Made by a program: the position numbers and the translations under genes. Under the pieces are notes generated by a model, which saw nothing but the letters and a program-made list of their open reading frames with translations, did no database searches and was not told where the DNA came from. Positions 1 through 5,174 of a DNA stretch of 8,498 nt are shown piece after piece (positions within the stretch are counted from its first letter, which is position 1; each line of letters starts with the position of its first letter). The DNA is from S141-55 sp964422065 (GTDB lineage Bacteria; Hydrothermota; Hydrothermia; WGAB01). The DNA is taken from assembly GCA_964422065.1 (NCBI GenBank), contig CAYQZW010000077.1:1-8498 (forward strand). The letters are read 5' to 3'.

Positions 1-428
1 GAAACCATCACGTCACCATTTACACCCTCCAAGTTCTCCCACCGTTCGATGTGGACCCAGACGTTCCGGATCCGAAGTTCCCGTTTGACGGTCTTGAGGA
101 ATACCCCTTTCCGTACGCGGGATTCCACCAGATGAACCTTGAGATCTGACCGGTAAAGGGCCAGAGGAATCCCAGGAAATCCCGCACCACTGCCCAGGTC
201 AATCACCACTGCCTTCTCAGGGAGATAGGGGACCAAGGCCAGGGAATCCAGAAAATGGTCTATCAGACCCTTGGAAAAAAGGTCTTTTCTGGAGACCAGC
301 GCAACCCGTTGTCCCCACTCACGCAAGAGCCGGATGTAGTGGGCCCACCGATTCCGAGACCTCCGGATGCGTTCGGCATCCAAGCCCAGAAGCCTTGTAC
401 CTTCGAGAAGTTCTTGGAGAAGGGGCAT
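1..428 (-). CDS. rsmG: 16S rRNA (guanine-N7)-methyltransferase RsmG, 3' end cut by window edge
   Basis: RsmG (GidB) uses S-adenosylmethionine to methylate N7 of a guanine in the 530 loop of 16S rRNA (G527 in E. coli). The 142 visible residues hold the family signatures: ALVSRKD near residues 43-49, DHFLDSL at 57-63, the SAM-binding loop DLGSGAGFPGIPLAL at 77-91 and LVESRVRKGVFLKTV at 100-114. E. coli RsmG is about 207 residues, so roughly the last third lies beyond the left edge. The start is the ATG at 428-426. A GTG directly before it (431-429) is in frame and equally possible, because the TAA of rpe occupies 434-432. No clear Shine-Dalgarno precedes it, so translation is probably coupled to rpe. 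Identification is firm; the exact start is not. Confidence 0.93.
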   Translation of the reverse strand, partial: MPLLQELLEGTRLLGLDAERIRRSRNRWAHYIRLLREWGQRVALVSRKDLFSKGLIDHFLDSLALVPYLPEKAVVIDLGSGAGFPGIPLALYRSDLKVHLVESRVRKGVFLKTVKRELRIRNVWVHIERWENLEGVNGDVMV

Positions 429-431
429 CAC

Positions 432-1076
432 TTATAGCCGTTTGAGGGTTTGGATCCGCTCAGCGATCGGGCCCTGGTAAACAAAACTCCCTGCCACCAG
501 GATATCGGCCCCCGCCTCCACGGCCTTTCGTCCCGTTTCCGCGTTGATCCCACCATCAATGGCGATCTCGTAATGAAGACCCTCCCGCTCCCGATACTGG
601 GCCAGGAACTCCACCTTCGCCAGCGTCTCCGGGATGAACGTCTGCCCTGCAAACCCCGGATGAACGGACATGACCAAGACCCGATCGACATGGGGCAGGT
701 AAGGGAGCAGGACCTCCACGGCGGTAGGGGGGTTCAGAGAGATGCCGGATTGACTCCCGTATGCCCGGATCTGCTGGAGGGTCTCCAAGATGTGGTCCTC
801 TGCCTCTACGTGGATCGTAACGGTATCGGCACCCGCCTGGATGAACTCAGGGATGTATCGAGAGGGTTCCAGGATCATCAGGTGTGCATCCAGAGGCAGA
901 CGTGTGAGTTTCCGGATAGCCTGCACGATCAAGGGTCCAAAGGTCAGGTTGGGGACGAAATGACCGTCCATGATGTCCAAATGCAGGAGATCGGCGCCGG
1001 CCCGCTCGGTCTCCGCCAGCACCTCTTGGAGCCGTGAGAAATCTGCTGCAAGAATGGAGGGAGCCACTTTTGCCAT
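432..1076 (-). CDS. rpe: Ribulose-phosphate 3-epimerase
   Basis: Rpe interconverts D-ribulose 5-phosphate and D-xylulose 5-phosphate in the pentose phosphate or Calvin pathway in the cytoplasm. The 214-residue product is full length for this TIM-barrel family. It starts with the typical VAPSILAADF (residues 4-13). The metal and catalytic residues expected for the family are present: H32 and D34 in HLDIMDGHFVPN, H65 in DAHLM, and D174 in AIDGGIN. The phosphate-side loop reads VMSVHPGFAGQTF (135-147), where MTVNPGFGGQ is more usual; this is mild divergence in an otherwise normal enzyme. The ATG at 1076-1074 follows AAAGGAAA on the minus strand with about 10 nt spacing. A promoter lies about 40 nt upstream, and rsmG follows within 0-3 nt, so the two are probably co-transcribed. 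Confidence 0.97.
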   Translation of the reverse strand: MAKVAPSILAADFSRLQEVLAETERAGADLLHLDIMDGHFVPNLTFGPLIVQAIRKLTRLPLDAHLMILEPSRYIPEFIQAGADTVTIHVEAEDHILETLQQIRAYGSQSGISLNPPTAVEVLLPYLPHVDRVLVMSVHPGFAGQTFIPETLAKVEFLAQYREREGLHYEIAIDGGINAETGRKAVEAGADILVAGSFVYQGPIAERIQTLKRL

Positions 1077-1099
1077 ATTGCCGTTTCCTTTGAGTCTTG

Positions 1100-1120
1100 G
1101 ATGAAGTGTAGGCCTTCATC
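1100..1120. repeat. Perfect inverted repeat over the rpe -10 and start site, possible operator
   Basis: The arms GATGAAG (1100-1106) and CTTCATC (1114-1120) are perfect reverse complements separated by 7 nt. The right arm overlaps the -10 box of the rpe promoter and the spacer covers the predicted transcription start near 1111. A repressor bound here would block polymerase, so the position suits an operator. A DNA site is likelier than an RNA hairpin, because the right arm would lie upstream of the transcript. Confidence 0.4.
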
Positions 1121-1146
1121 ATAGGTGCCCGGGTCGTCAAAATCAA
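1118..1146 (-). promoter_or_regulatory. Sigma70-type promoter for rpe-rsmG
   Basis: Read on the minus strand, a -35 box TTGATT (1146-1141) is followed after exactly 17 nt by a -10 box TATGAT (1123-1118). Transcription would begin near 1111. That gives a leader of about 35 nt containing the AAAGGA ribosome-binding site of rpe. The match is by eye against the sigma70 consensus (4/6 and 5/6). Confidence 0.6.
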
Positions 1147-1230
1147 CCGGGAGCCAACGTCACAACTTCCTGTAGACTCTCTCATGAGGCAAGAGGCCGG
1201 GCACACCCTTCCGGTGGGCCCAAAGTCCTG

Positions 1231-1236
1231 TACAAT
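1231..1236 (+). promoter_or_regulatory. Candidate -10 box for the metallophosphoesterase gene (near-leaderless start)
   Basis: TACAAT, preceded by TG, matches the TATAAT consensus at 5 of 6 positions. Its 3' end is 9 nt before the ATG at 1246, so transcription would begin at about 1243-1246. No convincing -35 box sits at 16-18 nt spacing; the best is CTTCCG at 1208-1213. No Shine-Dalgarno fits between the -10 and the ATG. Confidence 0.4.
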
Positions 1237-1245
1237 CTTTTCCCG

Positions 1246-2010
1246 ATGCGGCTTCATATCCTGAGCGATCTCCATCAGGAACTCTGGCGTCCCGGGGTCT
1301 TTCGATACCCAGAGGTTCAGGCGGATGTTATCATTCTGGCCGGGGATATCCACCGAGGAGTCCAAGCCATCGAGTGGATCCAGACCCATCTTCCTCAGGA
1401 CCGTCCAATCCTCTATGTCCCAGGCAACCACGAGTTTTACGGAGAGATCTTCCCTGAGGTCGTGGAGGAAATGCGGAGTGTTGCGGAAACTGTGCCAAAT
1501 CTCTATCTTCTGGAAAAGGACACGGTCATGCTCGGCGGCGTCCTGTTTGTGGGAACGACCCTCTGGACAGATTTCAACCTGTTGGGAAGGGTGCAAGAAT
1601 CCGTGGCTACGGCATGGCAAGGGATGACCGATTTCCGTGTTATCCGTACAGGAGGAGGGAGCCAGCGGCTTCGGCCCCTGACGACCCTTCGGTGGCACCA
1701 GGCGGCTGTTGCGTTCCTTATGGAAGGCCTTGCCCTCCACGCGGATCAGCCCGTGGTTGTCATTACGCACCATGCGCCAAGTCTCCAGTCGATCCACCCC
1801 ACATTTCGACAGGACCCACTCAGTGCCGCTTTTGCCTCTAACCTGGAGCCCCTGATCTGCAGGCACCGCAACCTCGTTCTCTGGGTGCATGGCCATACAC
1901 ACAACTTTGCCGACTATACCCTCTGTCACACCCGTGTTGTTACCAACCCCCTGGGGTACCCCCACGAGCCCCAAACCGGATTCCGCCCGGATTTCGTCAT
2001 TGAGATCTGA
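1246..2010 (+). CDS. Calcineurin-like metallophosphoesterase
   Basis: This 254-residue cytoplasmic protein belongs to the binuclear-metal calcineurin-like phosphoesterase superfamily (Pfam Metallophos), whose members hydrolyse phosphomono- or phosphodiesters. All the metal-ligand motifs are visible in order: D8-x-H10 in SDLHQE, D34 in LAGDIHRG, N61 and H62 in PGNHEFYG, H175/H176 in ITHHAPS, and H217-x-H219 in VHGHTH. It therefore looks catalytically intact. The substrate cannot be read from sequence; relatives act on cyclic nucleotides, nucleotides, nucleic acids or phosphoproteins. The start is firm because the first metal motif lies only 8 residues from the Met. There is no signal peptide. 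It is a single-gene unit, divergent from rpe and separated from the next gene by its own promoter. Confidence 0.92.
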   Translation: MRLHILSDLHQELWRPGVFRYPEVQADVIILAGDIHRGVQAIEWIQTHLPQDRPILYVPGNHEFYGEIFPEVVEEMRSVAETVPNLYLLEKDTVMLGGVLFVGTTLWTDFNLLGRVQESVATAWQGMTDFRVIRTGGGSQRLRPLTTLRWHQAAVAFLMEGLALHADQPVVVITHHAPSLQSIHPTFRQDPLSAAFASNLEPLICRHRNLVLWVHGHTHNFADYTLCHTRVVTNPLGYPHEPQTGFRPDFVIEI

Positions 2011-2084
2011 GTGCCGTTCTGAGTTCTGCCGACATCATCGTTTCGCCTTTCTCCAGCCAACATTTGGAGAAGCCGAACCTTTGC

Positions 2085-2113
2085 TTGACGGGTCAGCTGG
2101 GGTTATGTATGAT
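2085..2113 (+). promoter_or_regulatory. Strong sigma70-type promoter for the six-gene operon (leaderless)
   Basis: TTGACG (2085-2090) and TATGAT (2108-2113) each match the sigma70 consensus at 5 of 6 positions, with an ideal 17-nt spacer. The expected start, about 7 nt past the -10, falls on the A of the ATG at 2120. Both promoter quality and spacing are seen directly in the sequence; activity is inferred. Confidence 0.7.
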
Positions 2114-2119
2114 TAGGGT

Positions 2120-3049
2120 ATGCGGTACCTCATCATTCTCCTCTTCCTTGTCGTTCCCAGTTGGAGTAGCAAGTACGCCGGAGAGCCTTGGAGCTTTGGA
2201 GGACATGCCCGGTATCTGGGGATGGGCAACACGGGGGTGGCCTTTGTCTCTGGGCCTTCTGCGTTGGCGTGGAACGTGGCCGGATTGGCGCGCCTCCAGA
2301 ACAACACCGAACTCACCCTTTTCCATGGGGCCTATTTCCAGAACCTCCACACCGTGGAGAATGTGGCCTATGCACGCAAAGGGGGCCTGGGTCCGGATCT
2401 CTACACGGGGGTCCGATTCTATCTGGTGCAGAGTACAGGGATCCGAGCTACAACGTTGCCCAATCCTCAGGACTCCATCGGCGAAAACAACCGCCCGTAT
2501 GTCTCCAATGAACTGGCATATCGGATTGGATCCGTTACTCTTGGAACCGCGCGACGTTCCCGTACCTGGCAATGGGGCATTGCCGCCAAACTCCTCTATG
2601 CCTCGTTGAGCGTGGAACGCGGCTATGGCGTCGGCCTCGACCTCGGGCTCCAATACCACCAGGACGGACTGGCCTTTGGCCTGGCAGTCCACGACGTCCT
2701 GACCACTCCCCTCTTCTGGTCCAGCGGTGAGCGCGAACTCATCTGGCCAAGCGCCGTCCTCGGGATGGCTTATGAGGGAGACCAAGGCATTGTGGCCTTA
2801 GACCTGGAGACCCATTTCGAGAATTACGGGACCGCGGCAGGCTATGCCTTGGGCCCTCTGTCTTGGGACCTCCACCTCGGAGGCGAATGGCGGCCAAAAG
2901 ACTTCTTGGCCTTACGTGCAGGCCTGGACCGTGGGAACTGGACCGCGGGACTCGGGCTCCAGTATCAAGCCTGGGCCTTAGATTACGCAATACTCCGTCA
3001 TCCCGACCTCGAGAGCGCACACCGCGTCTCGCTCTCGGTCCGGTTCTGA
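2120..3049 (+). CDS. PorV/PorQ-type outer-membrane beta-barrel protein
   Basis: This 309-residue protein begins with a signal peptide (MRYLIILLFLVV, likely cleavage near residue 16) and has no lipobox cysteine. Residues 27-57 resemble the N-terminal signature of PorV/PorQ proteins (GGHARYLGMGNTGVAFVSG, then SALAWNVAGLA, where the family usually has WNPAGLA). The rest alternates aromatic and glycine-rich strands and ends with the family-like HPDLESAHRVSLSVRF and a terminal Phe, as expected for an outer-membrane barrel. Relatives include PorV, which shuttles substrates of the type IX secretion system, and many orphan barrels of unknown cargo. No type IX genes are visible here, so a secretion role is not claimed. 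The start is fixed by an in-frame TAG at 2114-2116. It heads the operon. Confidence 0.8.
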   Translation: MRYLIILLFLVVPSWSSKYAGEPWSFGGHARYLGMGNTGVAFVSGPSALAWNVAGLARLQNNTELTLFHGAYFQNLHTVENVAYARKGGLGPDLYTGVRFYLVQSTGIRATTLPNPQDSIGENNRPYVSNELAYRIGSVTLGTARRSRTWQWGIAAKLLYASLSVERGYGVGLDLGLQYHQDGLAFGLAVHDVLTTPLFWSSGERELIWPSAVLGMAYEGDQGIVALDLETHFENYGTAAGYALGPLSWDLHLGGEWRPKDFLALRAGLDRGNWTAGLGLQYQAWALDYAILRHPDLESAHRVSLSVRF

Positions 3050-3056
3050 CCCCCGA

Positions 3057-3653
3057 ATGCCGCCGCGGGATACGGAGGAATCCTATGACATTGTGGCCCG
3101 GAAAGGGCTCCACTTCCTCTCCGTCCTAATCCCCATCTTTATCGCCTTCACACCGCAATCCCTGTATCAACCCGTCACCCTTGGACTCTTTCTCGTTGCT
3201 GTTGCCATCGAAACCATCCGGAACACGACGGAATGGGGACACCGAATCTTCGTGCGCCTCGTCGGCTCGATGTTGAAAGAGCCCGAGCGCCGGCGCCTCC
3301 AAATCACTGGCGCAACCTACCTTCTGTTCTCGGCGTTCCTCCTGGCCCACCTTTTTCCGAAGCCGATTGTGGTCACCAGCCTGCTCTTTCTCTCCGTGGG
3401 GGACTCGGTCGCCGGTGTCGTCGGGCGCCGGTGGGGACGTCATCGACTGATCCGGAACAAGACCCTGGAAGGCTCACTGGCGATGTTGTTCTCCTGTTGG
3501 TTCATCGTGGCCTTTGTGAAAGAAATCCCTATAGCCGTTAAAATTATAGGCGGTCTGGGTGCCACCATATTCGAAGCCATAGAAATTCCTGTGGATGACA
3601 ACCTGTTGATACCCCTGGGCACCGGACTGTTGTTGTGGCTCTTGATTCGCTGA
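3057..3653 (+). CDS. CTP-dependent diacylglycerol/polyprenol kinase-like membrane protein (SEC59/Dgk1/phytol kinase family)
   Basis: This 198-residue integral membrane protein has several hydrophobic segments (about 18-32, 38-52, 86-101, 104-123, 140-156, 158-172, 184-197). Family features are visible: the N-terminal RKGLHF (15-20), E52-x-x-R55, the polar core SVGDSVAGVVGRRWGRHRL (113-131), NKTLEGSLAM (134-143), and the C-terminal EIPVDDNLLIPL (176-187). These match the SEC59/VTE5/Dgk1 group, which transfers phosphate from CTP to a lipid alcohol such as dolichol, phytol or diacylglycerol. The substrate here is unknown; recycling of a polyprenol or a phospholipid precursor is plausible. The ATG starts 7 nt after the preceding stop and lacks a Shine-Dalgarno, which suggests coupling. 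The only strong ribosome site nearby (3074-3079) serves another frame. Confidence 0.8.
   Translation: MPPRDTEESYDIVARKGLHFLSVLIPIFIAFTPQSLYQPVTLGLFLVAVAIETIRNTTEWGHRIFVRLVGSMLKEPERRRLQITGATYLLFSAFLLAHLFPKPIVVTSLLFLSVGDSVAGVVGRRWGRHRLIRNKTLEGSLAMLFSCWFIVAFVKEIPIAVKIIGGLGATIFEAIEIPVDDNLLIPLGTGLLLWLLIR
3085..3129 (+). other. Out-of-frame 14-codon mini-ORF with a strong ribosome site inside the kinase gene
   Basis: GGAGGA at 3074-3079 stands 5 nt before an ATG at 3085. That ATG opens a 14-codon frame (MTLWPGKGSTSSPS) ending at TAA 3127-3129. It lies in a different frame from the lipid kinase, whose ATG at 3057 has no ribosome site. The peptide has no recognisable function. It could compete for ribosomes, or the GGAGGA could be chance within coding sequence. 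Confidence 0.2.
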
Positions 3654-3660
3654 AAGGAGG
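3653..3660 (+). promoter_or_regulatory. Strong Shine-Dalgarno that fixes the start of the TPR-parvulin gene
   Basis: AAAGGAGG overlaps the last base of the preceding stop and sits 7 nt before ATG 3668. It selects that ATG over the in-frame one at 3635, which would add 11 residues in front of the signal peptide and overlap the kinase gene. Confidence 0.85.
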
Positions 3661-3667
3661 CGAGAAT

Positions 3668-4954
3668 ATGCGTAAAACTTGGGTGGCCATTTTTTTGGCC
3701 TTGAGTTGGACCGTGGCCGGCTATGCGAATCCCCGCGCCCTGCTGTCCAACGCACAAGACCTGGTCAAAAAAGGGCTCTACTCCGAAGCCGTAGAACTCC
3801 TCCAGAAGGCCCTGGAGGAAAACCCCTCGAAAGACCTCAAATTCGACATCCTGACCGAACTGGCAGAAATTCAACTGACCTTTCTCACCCCGCCCCAGGC
3901 CCAAGAGGCTGTTGTCTCTCTCATGGAGGCCAAGTCCCTCTTCCCCGAAAACTACCGCAAAATGGACAAAGTCTATTACCTCCTCGGCGTGGCCTACATG
4001 AAACTGGGGCGGTATGTGGATGCCGCGAAGGCTTTCGAGACCGTTGCAACGAAGTATCGACGGAGTCCTTACCTCGAGGATGCCCTGAGTGGCGTAGAGG
4101 AAGCCTTCAAAAAGAACTTCAAAGAAATCGAAGCTATCGCAGATGACGAACCGATCACCAAAGTTGAAGTCGACGCTCGAATTGAGGAAATCCCTCCGCT
4201 ATTCCGCCAGAAGTACGAGACTGAAGAGGGCCGGAAGGAACTGATTGAGAACATGATTGACGAGATTCTCACCGTTAAAGAGGCGGAGGCCCGCAAACTC
4301 TACCTCAAAGCCGACGTCATGAAGCAGCTGGAGCGGGCCCGACGGCAGATCCTAAGCAAGGCCCTGTACGACGAGATCACCGGCTCCATCACGGTTTCCG
4401 ACAAAGAAATCGAAAAGTATTACCGAAAGTTTCGAGACGTTCAGTTCAAGGTCCCGGCGCGGGTTACGGTCCGGCGGATCGTGGTCAAGACCCGCGAAGA
4501 GGCAGAGGAGATCCTGGATCTTCTCAAGAAGGGGGCAGCGTTTGACTCCTTAGCCAAGGCCCGATCGATCACCCCGGATGCCCAGAACGGCGGCTTCCTT
4601 GGGGTTTTAACCAAAGAGTCCCGGCCTCAAGAAATCGTGGCCGCGGCCTTTAAGTTGAAAGAGGGAGAGATTTCTGGGATTCTGGATGTGAACGGGCAAT
4701 ATACCATCATCAAAGTCGAGAAAAAAGAGCCCGAACACTACCGTGATCTGGAATCCGTCCGGAGTTCCATCGAAAACAAACTCAAAAGCCAAAAGGCCAA
4801 AAGCACCTGGCAGAAATTCCTCAAGGACTTACGGAAGAAGTATGGCGTGAAATATCCGGACGACCTCCAAAAGGAGGTGGAATCCCTCCAGCAAAAAGTG
4901 GGCAAAGGCACAAATGGCGGAGCGAAGACCCCAGAATCCGGAACTGAAGAATAG
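3668..4954 (+). CDS. Periplasmic TPR-SurA/PrsA-like chaperone with a degenerate parvulin domain
   Basis: The 428-residue product starts with a signal peptide (MRKTWVAIFLALSWTVAGYA, cleavage after A20). Residues 22-150 form helical TPR-like repeats, for example LLSNAQDLVKKGLYSEAVELL and YYLLGVAYMKLGRYVDAAKAF. Residues 155-260 resemble the N-terminal chaperone domain of SurA/PrsA (ADDEPITKVEVDARIEEIPP, GRKELIENMIDEILTVKEAE). Residues about 265-352 are a parvulin domain (RRIVVKTREEAEEIL, GAAFDSLAKA, NGGFLGVL, QYTIIKV). The C-terminus is charged and ends in a Gly/Lys/Glu-rich tail. The usual active-site histidines of parvulins are replaced by R270 and T346, and the Cys/Asp position by T302. Prolyl isomerase activity is therefore doubtful and a holdase role for outer-membrane proteins is likelier, which suits the barrel gene upstream. 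Confidence is high for the fold and moderate for the role. Confidence 0.85.
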   Translation: MRKTWVAIFLALSWTVAGYANPRALLSNAQDLVKKGLYSEAVELLQKALEENPSKDLKFDILTELAEIQLTFLTPPQAQEAVVSLMEAKSLFPENYRKMDKVYYLLGVAYMKLGRYVDAAKAFETVATKYRRSPYLEDALSGVEEAFKKNFKEIEAIADDEPITKVEVDARIEEIPPLFRQKYETEEGRKELIENMIDEILTVKEAEARKLYLKADVMKQLERARRQILSKALYDEITGSITVSDKEIEKYYRKFRDVQFKVPARVTVRRIVVKTREEAEEILDLLKKGAAFDSLAKARSITPDAQNGGFLGVLTKESRPQEIVAAAFKLKEGEISGILDVNGQYTIIKVEKKEPEHYRDLESVRSSIENKLKSQKAKSTWQKFLKDLRKKYGVKYPDDLQKEVESLQQKVGKGTNGGAKTPESGTEE

Positions 4955-5174
4955 ACCGCAAGAAGGGATCGTGCTCCAGTTTGATGAAAATCTTGGGATT
5001 GGGATCCTCCGGTTGAAGAACGGGCAGCGGGTCCGGTTCACCCATCGTCAGATTGTCGGGGAGGGGTTCAAAATATTGTTTGAGGGAGACCGGGTGCTCT
5101 GGGACGGCGGAAAGGTCGTGCCACTCCAAGAAAGGGCGCTCCAACAGCACGAGGCGGAGGCTTCAGGACCATGA
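4914..5174 (+). CDS. Small divergent cold-shock-domain-like protein
   Basis: This 86-residue protein aligns by eye with CspA over residues 18-65. GIVLQFDENLGIGIL matches GIVKWFNADKGFGFI, and IVGEGFKILFEGDRVLW matches IQNDGYKSLDEGQKVSF. The fold pattern (five strands, the Gly pair, the EG-D/K-V turn) is kept, but the RNA-binding aromatics of RNP1 and RNP2 are mostly replaced: LGIGIL for KGFGFI, VRFTH for VFVHF, and Q22 for the tryptophan. Nucleic-acid binding may be lost or altered. A basic N-terminal extension (residues 1-17) and an acidic, Gln-rich tail flank it. The ATG at 4914 overlaps the upstream gene by 41 nt. An in-frame GTG at 4971 with AGAAGGG before it is an alternative start that would remove the first 19 residues. 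The stop overlaps tgt as ATGA. Confidence 0.65.
   Translation: MAERRPQNPELKNRPQEGIVLQFDENLGIGILRLKNGQRVRFTHRQIVGEGFKILFEGDRVLWDGGKVVPLQERALQQHEAEASGP

Noticed and set aside
1187..1224. GC-rich partial hairpin (GGGC...GCCC) upstream of the phosphoesterase as a riboswitch or attenuator
   Set aside because: It lies upstream of the -10 box and would not be transcribed with the gene; the pairing is broken by an internal mismatch.
847..1974. Long minus-strand open frame (375 codons) opposite the phosphoesterase and rpe
   Set aside because: It lies antisense to two well-identified genes, crosses the divergent promoter region and shows no domain; it is a shadow of codon bias.
2050..2070. TCTCCA...TGGAGA hairpin after the phosphoesterase gene as a terminator
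   Set aside because: The stem is only 6-7 bp with a 9-nt loop and is followed by mixed sequence, not a T-run.
2093..2785. Minus-strand open frame of 230 codons opposite the barrel gene
   Set aside because: It has no recognisable family and is fully antisense to the PorV-type gene, whose signal peptide and C-terminal Phe are clear.
3635..3667. Upstream ATG at 3635 as start of the TPR-parvulin protein
   Set aside because: It lies within the kinase gene and would put 11 polar residues before the signal peptide; ATG 3668 has a near-perfect ribosome site.
5050..5170. preQ1 riboswitch in front of tgt
   Set aside because: The stretch is coding sequence of the small upstream gene, and I see no aptamer-like hairpin with an A-rich tail before the ribosome site.
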